From: Kiritimatiellia bacterium | GTDB lineage: Bacteria; Verrucomicrobiota; Kiritimatiellia; RFP12; UBA3636 | Reading direction: 5' to 3' | Assembly (NCBI GenBank): GCA_016295275.1 | Contig: JAEDLN010000003.1 | Coordinates: 1-37,342, forward strand | DNA length: 37,342 nt | Part shown: positions 9,900-19,139 of the stretch, piece after piece | Position numbering within the stretch: the stretch's first letter is position 1 | Layout of the letters: the number at the start of each line of letters is the position of its first letter | Program-made: the position numbers and the translations under genes | Notes under the pieces: model-generated | The model's database searches: none | What the model was told of the DNA's origin: nothing | Seen by the model: only the letters and a program-made list of their open reading frames with translations

Positions 9900-10516
9900 C
9901 CGCTCCTCTTTCCATTTCCCGCATCGCTTTGCTCGGCGGCAGTTTCGACCCCGTTCACAACGGACATCTCGCCTTGGCAACGGCCGCATGGCAATCCGGA
10001 AAGTTCGACGCGGTCTGGTTCGTCCCAGCCGCCTCTTCCCCGTTTAAAATCGGTCGGATGAACGCTTCCGCCGAAGAGCGTATCGATATGCTTCGCCTTG
10101 CCCTAAATGGATGTCCGGCTTTCGATATCTGCTTGGAAGACATCTCCCGCAAGGGTGTTTCCTATACAATCGACCTCATCGCCCGTCTCTGCAAGCTCCA
10201 TCCGAATGTCCGATTCACATTCCTGATTGGCGGCGATTCCCTCCGGACGCTTGCAAAATGGAAACGGGCCACGGATCTCGTCAAATGCTGTGATTTCGAA
10301 ACCTTCGGACGCTCAGGCATTCCTCTGGATGCCGATTCGATCGGTTTCGATCCGCAAACCAATCGCCGCCTTCTGAAAAACTACCACCCCGAATTCGATT
10401 GCCCTGTCTCTTCTACCCAAATCCGAAACGCAATCGCAGCCAATGCCGCCATCGACGGTCTCGTGCCTCCCGCCGTCGCTGACTATATTCGCAAACACCA
10501 GCTCTACTCGGCATGA
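9896..10516 (+). CDS. nadD: Nicotinate-nucleotide adenylyltransferase NadD
   Basis: NadD transfers AMP from ATP to nicotinate mononucleotide to make deamido-NAD, an essential cytoplasmic step of NAD synthesis. The 206-residue product has the nucleotidyltransferase signature GGSFDPVHNGH at residues 14-24, the FLIGGDSLRTLAKW segment and the second signature SSTQIRNAI near the C-terminus. Length is normal. Its ATG overlaps the tilS stop and its own TGA overlaps the next ATG, so it sits in the middle of a tightly coupled three-gene unit. Confidence 0.95.
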   Translation: MTAPLSISRIALLGGSFDPVHNGHLALATAAWQSGKFDAVWFVPAASSPFKIGRMNASAEERIDMLRLALNGCPAFDICLEDISRKGVSYTIDLIARLCKLHPNVRFTFLIGGDSLRTLAKWKRATDLVKCCDFETFGRSGIPLDADSIGFDPQTNRRLLKNYHPEFDCPVSSTQIRNAIAANAAIDGLVPPAVADYIRKHQLYSA

Positions 10517-12315
10517 CGCTTTTCGCCCGTTTTCTCGCCCTCCTCCCCCTACTCCTCCTGGTCGCTCTTGCCGATGCGGCCTCGCTCCGCTTGAACGCTC
10601 CCGGAGACCCGGAGGTTCTTCTTTCGACGACAAACGCCAATGCGTTGACACTCTCCGTAGCACCATTCCAAACCGGAACAAAAGCATACCAAGCCTACGC
10701 ACAGATCCTCTCGGCAAGACAATCCAAATTCACCCAATTCGAATCCGAATTTCCCGCTACCATCGATTTGAGCGAGGAAAAACTCGGAAAGGGCTTTCCC
10801 AGACTCTGGATTTCAATCGACTGGATGCGCCCAAACGGCTCCATCGTTCTAAGACGAACCTACTTTACCGACGAAACCGGCTTCCAACATCTTCCGCCTC
10901 GCTCGATCTCCGATCTGCACGCTTTCGATCCTGCATGGCTCCTTGAGGAGTGGCAATCCCCCACGGGCTTTTCCGTCTTTCCGTTCTACCTTCCCGCCGA
11001 TTCCATCGTCTCTATCGAAATTCTGAATGCGGAAAAACGCCCCGTGCGGAAGCTCTTGGAAGAAAAACGCCTTCCCAAGGGAGAAAACAGAGTGCGATGG
11101 GACCAACGGAACGACACCGGGGAAAAACTCCCGCCCGGCGCCTATACGGCCCGCGTCATCGCGCATCCTCGACTTCGTCTGAGAAAACTCTATTCCATCG
11201 CCGGAGAAACCACAAACGTTCCCGCGACATCCGTTTCTGCGCCCGAACGGAGAGCCGGAGCCTTCCCGACCCTGCTCACACCATTTACCCATATTTTCGA
11301 TAATCGGCTGTGGCGGATTTTCCCAGACGGCCGGAAAGACGGAGGAAACACACTGTTTTCCTCGGAACTGCCGCCGGACGGCGCGGCCGCCGTGCCGAAA
11401 AATGCGGCCCGCTACTACCTCTTTCGCCAATACGGACGGATTTTCCTCGTCGCAATTGGAAAGGTTTCCCTCCTCTGCGAATACACGGATAAAAAACTCG
11501 TCCCGCTTGCAATGTTCGGCTCCGTCGATGGCTATTTGCAGGATGCGGCATACGAGCAATGCCCGATTTCCGCATTCTCGGACAAGTCCGGCCGTCAACC
11601 GGATTTCTTCGTGTGGAGCGATCTGAATCAAGATGGATTCCTGCAAGAACCAGAAGTGCAATGCACGCCTCCGGACTTCGTGCCCGCTTGCGCTTCTTCC
11701 GGGTGGCTTGTTACCGGCTTTGCTTTTCAAATACCGTTCCGCACCCCTTCCGGACTCTGCCTGCTCTCCTTCAAACCGGAAAAATGGACCCGCGACGGAA
11801 CCCCCATCTACAACCTCGAAACAGCCGTTTCCTCCGCGCAAATCCTCCCGGAAACCGATTTATCGGATGCAAACGCCCCCTTTTCGGGCGGCGCCTCGAT
11901 CGATGATTCCGGCTGTCTGTTCTTTCTCGGCTCCCATCTCTATCATACGACCGGGGCGGATATACGGCTCTGCGACGCCCGCCACGGCTCCATCCTGGGC
12001 ATGGCCACTCTCAAAGCAACCCAACTTCCCCCAACAGACTCGATTTTCCGGCAAGAATACGATAAACAGACGTCATTCCTGAACTTGGTGGCAGTCTTGC
12101 AGAAACCGGGAAACCTCGTTTTCTATACCGATACGGGCTTGCGCCTCGATTTGCAGCCCGTGCCCGTAGATGACGCCATCCTCGAGGGCGCTTGCTTCGC
12201 CGATGCACGTCCCCCGTACGAACCTGCCGTCCTCATGACGGCCGAACCTGCCGTCTACGGACTCGAGAACAGCCAATCGTTCGTCTGTATCGAAATTTCG
12301 TGCACAATCCCCTAA
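10513..12315 (+). CDS. Secreted protein of unknown function with FlgD-like Ig module
   Basis: The 600-residue product starts with a clear signal peptide: a hydrophobic stretch (ALLPLLLLVAL) followed by a likely cleavage site at ADA-A near residue 22. A segment at about 180-215 (RPVRKLLEEKRLPKGENRV, DNTGEKLPPGAYTARV-like) matches the FlgD-type Ig fold seen in many exported proteins. The rest has the look of a beta-propeller or repeated strands (for example FVWSDLNQDGFLQEPEVQC, an EF-hand-like or dockerin-like acidic loop), but I do not recognise a family. It is translationally coupled to nadD through an ATGA overlap, which suggests co-expression rather than shared function. Its TAA stop overlaps that of the convergent dinB. 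Confidence 0.85.
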   Translation: MTLFARFLALLPLLLLVALADAASLRLNAPGDPEVLLSTTNANALTLSVAPFQTGTKAYQAYAQILSARQSKFTQFESEFPATIDLSEEKLGKGFPRLWISIDWMRPNGSIVLRRTYFTDETGFQHLPPRSISDLHAFDPAWLLEEWQSPTGFSVFPFYLPADSIVSIEILNAEKRPVRKLLEEKRLPKGENRVRWDQRNDTGEKLPPGAYTARVIAHPRLRLRKLYSIAGETTNVPATSVSAPERRAGAFPTLLTPFTHIFDNRLWRIFPDGRKDGGNTLFSSELPPDGAAAVPKNAARYYLFRQYGRIFLVAIGKVSLLCEYTDKKLVPLAMFGSVDGYLQDAAYEQCPISAFSDKSGRQPDFFVWSDLNQDGFLQEPEVQCTPPDFVPACASSGWLVTGFAFQIPFRTPSGLCLLSFKPEKWTRDGTPIYNLETAVSSAQILPETDLSDANAPFSGGASIDDSGCLFFLGSHLYHTTGADIRLCDARHGSILGMATLKATQLPPTDSIFRQEYDKQTSFLNLVAVLQKPGNLVFYTDTGLRLDLQPVPVDDAILEGACFADARPPYEPAVLMTAEPAVYGLENSQSFVCIEISCTIP

Positions 12316-13565
12316 TCGGATTTCTTGCCGGAAAATCCCAGATGGACCGAATTTCCAAATTGCGTACGTAGCTGGTCAAGCGTGTGCGAAAGCGCTTCAC
12401 GCTTCTCCACTGCGGCATCCGACGCCGGAGAAGCGAATAAATCCTGCTGGGAAGGTGGCGGTGTATCGCAAAAATGCGAAACGCCAAAACCGATGAGGCG
12501 AACCGGATCCCGCAAACAGCCTTCCTGCTTCAACAGGCCGCGTTCTTCGTGAAGAAGCGAATCCATCAGACGCAAGGCCGCCTCTCGGTAGCTGAATGTG
12601 TCGGATACCGCACGGGAAAACGGAATCTGGCGCGTGCGCGTCTTGAAATCTCCTGTACGCCATTTGAGATGCGCCGTTCCGGCATAACGCTTCGCCGCGC
12701 GAACACGCCTGGCAACATCGTCAGCCAGAAACAGCAAGGTCGCACGAATCTCGGACAGCTCCGTCGTATCCTCCAAAAACGTGGTTTCCCGGGAAATCGA
12801 TTTTTCCTCGCGCAAAATCTCGACTTTGCGCGTATCACGCCCAAATGCAAGAGCGTGAAGTCCTGTGGCCGCATGCTCGCCGAACCAATGCTGCAAATGC
12901 GTCAGCGGCGTTCGCTGCAGATCGCCGATCGTCAGAATTCCGTGCGTTCGCAAAAACTCCGCCTGCGTCTTCCCGACGCCAAAAATGCGGGTGACGGAAA
13001 GCGGTTCCAAAAAACGCCGGATTTCCTCCGGATCGTTCGGCACAACCGTCAGCCCGTTCGGCTTGCGGAGATCGGAGGCCAATTTCGCCAAAAAAAGATT
13101 CTTGGCGACACCTACGGAAGCCGTTAACTGCAACTCGTTAGAAAGATCGGATCGAATGCGTTTCGCAATCGTGACGGCATCCCCAAACAGCAAGCGGGCA
13201 CCGCTGACGTCCAAAAACGCTTCATCGCACGAAAGCCCTTGCACCAAAGGCGTATATCGCTCGAAAATCGAGAAAATCTGCTCGGAAACCGAAAGGTACA
13301 ACGCCATATCCGGACGAACGAAAATCGCATTCGGACACAGCCGAGACGCACTGCGCGACGGCATCGCCGAATGAATTCCGTATTTGCGCGCCTCATACGA
13401 ACAGGTACTGACAACGCCACGCGCATCAGGCGGACTTCCGACGACAACCGGCCTTCCCCTGTACTCGGGATGATTTCGCTGTTCGATCGAGGCAAAAAAG
13501 GCATCCATGTCCACGTGAAGGATGCTGGACTCTTCCTCCGCGATCGCCTCCTGCCCGTTCTTCAT
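12312..13565 (-). CDS. dinB: DNA polymerase IV (Y family)
   Basis: This is an error-prone translesion polymerase, usually induced by DNA damage. The 417-residue product has the Y-family palm residues in VDMDAFFASIEQ (near residue 20) and SCDEAFLDVSG, the two carboxylate sites of the active centre. The helix-hairpin-helix part (RIFGVGKTQAEFLRTHG) and a little-finger domain follow. Near the C-terminus QQDLF fits the beta-clamp binding consensus. A possible -10 (TAGGAT) ends 9 bases before the ATG, with no good -35 and no obvious LexA box. It is the last gene of a minus-strand series, 73 bases after the DUF3795 gene, and its stop overlaps the convergent secreted-protein gene. Confidence 0.95.
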   Translation of the reverse strand: MKNGQEAIAEEESSILHVDMDAFFASIEQRNHPEYRGRPVVVGSPPDARGVVSTCSYEARKYGIHSAMPSRSASRLCPNAIFVRPDMALYLSVSEQIFSIFERYTPLVQGLSCDEAFLDVSGARLLFGDAVTIAKRIRSDLSNELQLTASVGVAKNLFLAKLASDLRKPNGLTVVPNDPEEIRRFLEPLSVTRIFGVGKTQAEFLRTHGILTIGDLQRTPLTHLQHWFGEHAATGLHALAFGRDTRKVEILREEKSISRETTFLEDTTELSEIRATLLFLADDVARRVRAAKRYAGTAHLKWRTGDFKTRTRQIPFSRAVSDTFSYREAALRLMDSLLHEERGLLKQEGCLRDPVRLIGFGVSHFCDTPPPSQQDLFASPASDAAVEKREALSHTLDQLRTQFGNSVHLGFSGKKSD

Positions 13566-13638
13566 AAATGCGTTATCCTAATAGTAGAATGACAATCCGC
13601 CCTGCGCCGGATTCGATGGGAAATGCTGTCGGTAGATA

Positions 13639-13974
13639 TTACTCGCCTTTCAGATTCTCATAAACCTCTGGAGTATTCGCCGCAAGCTCGCCCAAGATGC
13701 CGCATGTTTGCATCTCGCAACAGTCGCCACAGGTATCGTATCCTTTTTGCAATACGCATTTTCGAATTTGGCACATGTCACTGCAATAAAAGGTCTTGCA
13801 TCCTTCCGTACGGCAACCCATGCAGTTGATCCATTCCGTCTGAAATTCCATCTGGTTCATCTCTCCCCACTCTTTTGCCACTTTCTCGCGCAGACGGTTA
13901 TCGTCGCGCAGAGTGGCCAAACGCGCCTCGCATTTTTCACAGTCAAGGCCGCAACAAGCAATCAGTTGTTTCAT
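13639..13974 (-). CDS. DUF3795-type cysteine-rich protein
   Basis: The 111-residue product starts MKQLIACCGLDCEKCEA and carries Cys motifs at CMGCRTEGC, CSDMCQIRKC and CGDCCEMQTCG, matching the small Cys-rich DUF3795 family, whose function is not established. The cysteines suggest a metal site (zinc or Fe-S), by inference. A longer upstream in-frame extension overlaps the DUF2851 gene and is not protein-like, so the ATG at 13974 was chosen; a TAGGAA hexamer ends 5 bases upstream of it. It lies 80 bases downstream of the DUF2851 gene and 73 upstream of dinB. Confidence 0.85.
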   Translation of the reverse strand: MKQLIACCGLDCEKCEARLATLRDDNRLREKVAKEWGEMNQMEFQTEWINCMGCRTEGCKTFYCSDMCQIRKCVLQKGYDTCGDCCEMQTCGILGELAANTPEVYENLKGE

Positions 13975-14054
13975 GAGTCTTCCTATGGTTTTACGGACAA
14001 GATTGCGACAGGACAGGTATCTTCGCTCCGCACAGACAACTGGGAGAATGGAAT

Positions 14055-15479
14055 TCACGCATCGTGCGCCATCCCCAGATGGTGCTTGACGAGCCCGCAA
14101 GAACGGCACGATTGCGCGGACGCCCCGCAGAATCCTTTCCAGACCTCCAGCAATCCTTGCATCCGAAGCGCACTCTTCGAGTAAATCGCCGAATTGTGGT
14201 CGCCCCCAAACAGACGATAGGCCATTTCTTTCATCGAAGCCCCGATATCCTCGCCGGGAACCCCGGTCGCCAATGACCAAGCCGATTCGTTTTCCAACGC
14301 AAAAAACGGAATGACCGCATTGATGAGAATGGCATGCACACGCCCCGTACCCAATAACCCGACACCCGCTTTTCGACTCGGCGAAAGCAATACCGCCGCT
14401 TCCTCGGCTTTTGCACGGAACAACTTGTCCGCCGCCCGACACCACGCCTTGGCATCCTCCCGCGACAACGCCAGAAGAGAATCAAGCAGCCCCGTTGCAG
14501 TCCCGAACAAAACCGCCGCAACGGCTAGCCGGACGCGGGGATGGTTCGAGGGCCGCACGCCAACAAGCCGCCACGCACGCGCCGCTTCCGGAACGTCCAT
14601 CGCCCCGGCCCGATAAGAAGCATTCCAAAGCCCTACAAGATACTCCTCCGGAAGCGTTGGCGACGCTTCGCGCGGCAACAATCCCGCACTGCCCAACAAG
14701 AGCGCATACCGCTCCAGGGGATCCGCATGATGGACCAACTCTTCCAGCGGAACGGCATCCGCCAAAGCACGCATCGGAGTCGCATTCCATCGCAAACCCA
14801 ATGCGCCCATGATTTCCGCATAAAACGATTGTTCACGAGACCCGGCACGCTCCATCCGAGCAGCCAACTCGTTTGCCTTGCGTGTAATGCGGGCTCGCCC
14901 CGCCGATTCCAGCCACGCCCCCGCAACATCGGGCGACAGCCTGCCCAAAACCCCTCGACACGGCCTATCCGTATCCGGATGCGCATTCCAGGGATAAAGC
15001 TCCGTTTCGATTTGGTCAAATGAAAAATTGGGCTTCTCCGAAAGAACCGCGTCCTGCAAAACCGCAAGCGGAATCTCCGGATGAACCTCGCCCGCATTCG
15101 GTGCAAACCAAGTGACGTGCAAAATGACGCGATCGTAATTCGAATCCGTGTCATGACCATGCAAATACCAGTCCGCCGGATGAATGTGAATCTCGACATC
15201 GCCTTTGCGGGGTTCGCCCGCAATCCGAATGACCGCATCCCGGAAATCCGGCCCCGCCGTTCCATTCCATACCCCCGGATCCAATACTTCAATCCGAGCC
15301 CCGCCTGTCGTATGCAATTGGGGGCGAAGCCGCGAATCCAACCATAGACACTGCAAATGGCGCTCGCTCCACCATGTTCCATTCATCTCCGGTTCGCGAA
15401 CGAAACCGATCCGTGGGAAACAACCGGGACGAAAATCAGACGCCCCCCGAGATACCTGCCCGTCAATCGATGTGCTCAT
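14055..15479 (-). CDS. DUF2851 family protein
   Basis: The 474-residue product matches the DUF2851 family, common in Bacteroidota and PVC bacteria and of unknown function. The characteristic N-terminal block is clear: a strand with GTAGPDFRDAVIRI, then GDVEIHIHPADWYLHGHD and NYDRVILHVTW. These resemble an Asp/Glu/His-rich nuclease-like core, but no catalytic role is proven. Length is normal. Its ATG overlaps the TGA of the upstream ExbD-like gene, so the two are coupled. Confidence 0.85.
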   Translation of the reverse strand: MSTSIDGQVSRGASDFRPGCFPRIGFVREPEMNGTWWSERHLQCLWLDSRLRPQLHTTGGARIEVLDPGVWNGTAGPDFRDAVIRIAGEPRKGDVEIHIHPADWYLHGHDTDSNYDRVILHVTWFAPNAGEVHPEIPLAVLQDAVLSEKPNFSFDQIETELYPWNAHPDTDRPCRGVLGRLSPDVAGAWLESAGRARITRKANELAARMERAGSREQSFYAEIMGALGLRWNATPMRALADAVPLEELVHHADPLERYALLLGSAGLLPREASPTLPEEYLVGLWNASYRAGAMDVPEAARAWRLVGVRPSNHPRVRLAVAAVLFGTATGLLDSLLALSREDAKAWCRAADKLFRAKAEEAAVLLSPSRKAGVGLLGTGRVHAILINAVIPFFALENESAWSLATGVPGEDIGASMKEMAYRLFGGDHNSAIYSKSALRMQGLLEVWKGFCGASAQSCRSCGLVKHHLGMAHDA

Positions 15480-15940
15480 TTCCGCTTCGCTCCTTTCTGA
15501 CCGCCCGAAACCGATTTTTCCCCTTTTTGCAACAGCGATTCAATCAACTCGTAATCCTCTTGGGGGGCTTCCGAATAAACATTGCGCGCCGTCCGCAACA
15601 CAACACGCGGAATGCCGGCCCGAACGAGCTCCTCGCGCAAATCCGTCAAATCGCTTTTGTGAACGGACGGATCCTTGGCGCAAACAACCACGACGCGCTG
15701 ATACCCGCGCCCTGAACATTCGCGCTTGATCCGATCCGCTAACTCTTCGCGCTCAATCGGTCGCCGGAACAATTCCAGCCTGTTTCCGGCATATACGTCC
15801 ACGATTATTCCGTAATCCGTGTTTTCACTGCTCAACAAACGATTCTTCCTAGGCGCATTCCGGGGCTTGGAGGAAATGCACCCAAAATCCAAAATAACCA
15901 ACAAAACGGATAAAATGACAAAAGGCAGGTTTTTCTTCAT
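15476..15940 (-). CDS. Membrane-anchored ExbD/TolR-like periplasmic protein
   Basis: The 154-residue product opens MKKNLPF followed by a hydrophobic segment ending ILDFGC at Cys21. This could be a lipoprotein signal, but Asp sits where the lipobox wants Leu/Val/Ile, so a plain membrane anchor is equally possible. The rest (IIVDVYAGNRLELF, PIEREELADRI, YQRVVVVCAKDPSVHKSDL, LVRAGIPRVVL) follows the strand-helix pattern of the ExbD/TolR periplasmic domain. The TM residues needed for proton coupling are absent, so an energy-transducing role is doubtful. The ATG at 15940 was preferred to upstream starts because the extension reads into GC-rich repeat DNA. A TATTCT hexamer ends 6 bases before the ATG. 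The TGA overlaps the DUF2851 start. Confidence 0.75.
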   Translation of the reverse strand: MKKNLPFVILSVLLVILDFGCISSKPRNAPRKNRLLSSENTDYGIIVDVYAGNRLELFRRPIEREELADRIKRECSGRGYQRVVVVCAKDPSVHKSDLTDLREELVRAGIPRVVLRTARNVYSEAPQEDYELIESLLQKGEKSVSGGQKGAKRK

Positions 15941-16059
15941 GTCCGTAGAATAACAGATTCCTCCCATTTCATCTACAAAGCACATTCCTTTGGTTTCTTG
16001 CCTAAGCAGACACGGCTTTGTCAAGGTCTTTGTAGAACCGCGCGCATCGCCATGCGGCA

Positions 16060-16220
16060 CCGAACCGCCACGCGCCCGTGTCCCCTTGCGCAATCCCGTT
16101 GCCATTACTCGCGCGCATGACCCGGGCGGCGCGATGGGGACATCGCGCCCTACCGCCATTACCTACGCATGGTGCGCACGCGCATCGGCTGTCGGGCCTC
16201 CCGACCCGCGCCACTGCGGA
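16060..16220. repeat. GC-rich modular intergenic repeat, copy A
   Basis: A GC-rich stretch between the GH42 3' end and the ExbD-like gene. It contains a perfect palindrome at 16128-16149 (GGCGCGATG, loop GGGA, CATCGCGCC) and a second hairpin at 16191-16205 (GTCGGG, loop CCT, CCCGAC). The first module and its flanks (ACCCGGGCGG before, CCTACCGCCATTAC after) recur at copy B, and inverted at copy C. Reading frames through it give low-complexity peptides and are not genes. Confidence 0.85.
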
Positions 16221-16224
16221 GGAC

Positions 16225-18321
16225 TCACTTCACAGCCGGACGGCGAAACAATACACGAGACGCCCATGCTCCCAATTGAATTGTCTGCGGCCCAGCTTCC
16301 TTCGTGAAGGCGTCTCGCCATTCGTCAATACCCAAATCGATCTTCGTCTCCATCTTCGTCGGATTGATCAGGAATAGGTACGCGGTTCCATCCGCAGCAA
16401 TCCGTTCCGTTACGTCAATGTAACTCGGGAGCTCCGATGCGACAAGACGCGGCACGTTGGCACCATCGAGCAGCTTCGCATACAAAGCCGCCAGCCCATC
16501 ATCCTGGCACTCGGCGGCAATGTACCACGCATTGCCTTTTCCGGCCTTGCGACATGTAATGGCCGGCTCCCCTGCATAGAAATCATGCTCGTAGGTGGCA
16601 ACAACCGTCGCGTCCTCCGCATGAATCCGAGAACAGACGTTCCGGACTTCGCAACATCCGGTCAAGGCCGATCCCGATTCAAACTGGAACCGGATTTCGT
16701 TCCGCTCCTCCGGATAAAGATAATCAATCTCTTCGTCCCAAACGCCAAACAAACGGCGCAAGCCATCGCCCGGCCAACCATGCGAAAATGTCAGCCCATA
16801 CTGATTCACAATCCCCGTCAAATACGTGCCGACAAGCGTTCCGCCATTCTCTACGAATTGCTTGCATTTCTCGGCAAAACCGTCTTGCAACAAATAGAGC
16901 GACGGAAGAACCACAACCTGATAGCGCGATAAGTCACGCTCGGGATGAATGATATCAATGCAAACCCCATGCCGCCGCAATGCGTCAAAATGCTTGCGGA
17001 TCGTGCGCACAACGTCCTTTGCAATGTCCAGCGGTCCACTCGATGCGCGAAGCGCCCAGGAATTCTCCCAGTCCCATACCAATGCGACTCGCGCCGGCGT
17101 ATACGCCCCGACAACAGGCTGCAAGGTCGTCAAATCCTTCGAAAGCGCCTCCACCTCCCGGAACATGCGCGTCTTCGATGTCTCCGCTCCGCAATGGTCG
17201 ATGACCGCTCCATGGAACTTCTCGCTCCCGCCGCGCCCTTTGCGCATCTGGAAATACAGAACCGAATCCGAACCATGCGCAATCGCCTGCAGCGATTTTG
17301 CACGATGCTGCCCCGGCCGGAGCAGACGGTTGATCGGCGCCCAATTGATCGGACCCGGAGAGGATTCCATCAAAATAAACGGCTTGTCCTTCAAACTCCG
17401 ATTCAGACAGTGGGCAAGCGCAAAGCCCTGCGTTTCCTCCGATCCCGGTCGATCATGGTACTGCGGATAGCAATCCCACGAAATCACATCCACGACTTTT
17501 GCCATCTGAAACTGGTCGTGCCACGGATTGAAGCCCATTAGATTCGTCGTAACGGGAATCCCCGGCGCATGCTTGTGCAACACATCCGCTTCCATCGCGC
17601 AGAAGTCCACCGTCTGATGCGAAACAAAGCGCCGCCAATCCAAAACCATGCCTTCGACCGACGGGTCAATCGTCTGAACCTGATCCCACGCTTGAAACCG
17701 ATGCGACCAGAAACCTGTCCACCATGCTTCATTCAACGCATCCAATGTTCCATACCGCGCCTTGAGCCAGTTGCGGAATGCCGCATAACACAGCGGACAA
17801 TGGCATTGCCCGCCGAATTCATTGGATATGTGCCACATCGACAAGGCCGGATGCTTGCCGTATCGCTCCGCCAATGCGCGATCGATGCAGGCCACTTTTT
17901 CCCGGTAAACGGGCGATGTGTAGCAATGATTGTGGCGCCGAAATTGCTCTTCGCGAACCGGCGGCACTCCCGGCCAATCGTCATGACGCACCATTCGGCG
18001 AACTTCCGGATAACGCTGCGCCAGCCAATTCGGCTTGCCGCCCGATGGCGTCGCCAAAATAATCCCGATTCCATTCTTCTCCGCCCGCTCGAAAATGTCG
18101 TCCATCCACCCGAACTCGAAACGCCCTTCTTCAGGCTCTAGTGACGCCCACGAAAAAATGCCGAGCGAGAGCATATTGATGCCCGCTTGCTTGAAAAGCC
18201 GAAAATCTTCATCAATCGTACCGGGATGCTTGAGCCACTGGTCCGGATTGTAATCTCCTCCATGCCAAATATACGGAAAACGCGCCTGAATGGGAGGAAA
18301 TGCATGAAAATCGTTCGTCAT
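16225..18321 (-). CDS. GH42 beta-galactosidase
   Basis: The 698-residue product is a glycoside hydrolase of family 42, which releases beta-linked galactose from oligosaccharides. The catalytic TIM barrel includes IWHGGDYNPDQW (about 18-29), the acid/base Glu168 in SNEFGG and the nucleophile Glu319 in ILMESSPGP. Cys173, Cys175 and Cys178 (CHCPLC) fit the zinc site of many GH42 enzymes. The trimerisation domain and a small C-terminal beta domain follow. No signal peptide is seen at the chosen start (18321); an in-frame extension of 54 residues crosses the promoter and was rejected. It stands alone with its own promoter at 18398-18426, and no transporter or regulator lies next to it. Confidence 0.93.
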   Translation of the reverse strand: MTNDFHAFPPIQARFPYIWHGGDYNPDQWLKHPGTIDEDFRLFKQAGINMLSLGIFSWASLEPEEGRFEFGWMDDIFERAEKNGIGIILATPSGGKPNWLAQRYPEVRRMVRHDDWPGVPPVREEQFRRHNHCYTSPVYREKVACIDRALAERYGKHPALSMWHISNEFGGQCHCPLCYAAFRNWLKARYGTLDALNEAWWTGFWSHRFQAWDQVQTIDPSVEGMVLDWRRFVSHQTVDFCAMEADVLHKHAPGIPVTTNLMGFNPWHDQFQMAKVVDVISWDCYPQYHDRPGSEETQGFALAHCLNRSLKDKPFILMESSPGPINWAPINRLLRPGQHRAKSLQAIAHGSDSVLYFQMRKGRGGSEKFHGAVIDHCGAETSKTRMFREVEALSKDLTTLQPVVGAYTPARVALVWDWENSWALRASSGPLDIAKDVVRTIRKHFDALRRHGVCIDIIHPERDLSRYQVVVLPSLYLLQDGFAEKCKQFVENGGTLVGTYLTGIVNQYGLTFSHGWPGDGLRRLFGVWDEEIDYLYPEERNEIRFQFESGSALTGCCEVRNVCSRIHAEDATVVATYEHDFYAGEPAITCRKAGKGNAWYIAAECQDDGLAALYAKLLDGANVPRLVASELPSYIDVTERIAADGTAYLFLINPTKMETKIDLGIDEWRDAFTKEAGPQTIQLGAWASRVLFRRPAVK

Positions 18322-18397
18322 GGAAAAACCGATTGTTAAGGGTGAAATAAAAGCTTTTCGCAACATGCGATTCGCTTGCGTCAACAGGAACGATTGA

Positions 18398-18426
18398 ATC
18401 ATATTCGCATCCGGTATGGCAAGCAA
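18398..18426 (-). promoter_or_regulatory. Promoter of the GH42 gene
   Basis: On the minus strand TTGCTT (18426-18421) and TATGAT (18403-18398) are separated by exactly 17 bases. The predicted transcription start is near 18391, about 70 bases before the ATG at 18321. This also argues against the longer upstream reading frame. Confidence 0.6.
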
Positions 18427-18578
18427 TGCCTGCCTCTTTCTTCCGCTTTTTCCAAAAAAAATGCCGATTCTCCACACGAGCAACCTTCCCTTCCGTACGG
18501 CGCGACTCGGAAAATCCCGCTCCCTCCCAGTCCTATCCTTTCACCGAAGCGACGGCGTCGCAACCGCAAACTCAATGA

Positions 18579-19100
18579 CTATTGCGGTACCGGAACCGTC
18601 GTCTGATTGGAAAGGCTTAGAAGAATTTTCTCAAGCTCTGTTTCAAAATCCAATCCTTCGAGCGAAATGGTCAAATCGGCATACTGTCGGTACAGCGGAA
18701 TCCGTTCCCTGAACAACTCGGCCAATGTTTCGCCCGGCGCCATGGAAATGCCACGGGTTCGAATGTTCTGTACGCGTCGCTCAATCTCCGCCAATGGCAA
18801 GGAGAGATAAACGATAGGGCCCAACCGCTTCAAATGCGTCATCGCCCGTGAAGAATAGACGGCACTGCCACCTGTCGCAATAACCGCATCATCGGCATCT
18901 ATGCTGCAGAGAACCCGCTCCTCCGCCTGACGAAAATAGTCATTGCCTTTCCGGTCGATGATCTCCTGCAGCAATGCTTTCTCCTCTTCCTGGATTCTCA
19001 GATCCGTGTCAAGAAATTGCTTTCCCAGCGTCTTTGCGAGCAATACCCCGATCGTGCTCTTCCCGCAACCGGGCATTCCAATGAGAATAATCGAATTCAT
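18579..19100 (-). CDS. aroK: Shikimate kinase
   Basis: This cytoplasmic kinase phosphorylates shikimate in the pathway to chorismate and aromatic amino acids. The 173-residue product has Walker A GMPGCGKST (residues 8-16), the shikimate-binding DTD (DTDLRIQEEE), the FRQAEERV segment, GGSAVYSSRA where the family has GGG, and RTRGISM and ERIPLYRQYADLTI in the lid and adenine-binding parts. Length is normal. A promoter with its -10 only 6 bases before the ATG suggests a leaderless mRNA. Confidence 0.93.
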   Translation of the reverse strand: MNSIILIGMPGCGKSTIGVLLAKTLGKQFLDTDLRIQEEEKALLQEIIDRKGNDYFRQAEERVLCSIDADDAVIATGGSAVYSSRAMTHLKRLGPIVYLSLPLAEIERRVQNIRTRGISMAPGETLAELFRERIPLYRQYADLTISLEGLDFETELEKILLSLSNQTTVPVPQ

Positions 19101-19106
19101 ATTCCA

Positions 19107-19135
19107 ATTCTACCGAACATACCATTTCCCCTCAA
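19107..19135 (-). promoter_or_regulatory. aroK promoter, apparently leaderless
   Basis: On the minus strand TTGAGG (19135-19130), 17 bases, then TAGAAT (19112-19107). Six bases (TGGAAT) separate the -10 from the ATG at 19100, so transcription would begin at or within a base or two of the start codon. The Nudix gene at 36749 has the same geometry. Confidence 0.65.
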
Positions 19136-19139
19136 CCTC

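Noticed and set aside
16225..18483. Longer start for the GH42 enzyme at 18483
   Set aside because: The extra 54 residues cross a good promoter at 18398-18426 and are not like the family N-terminus.
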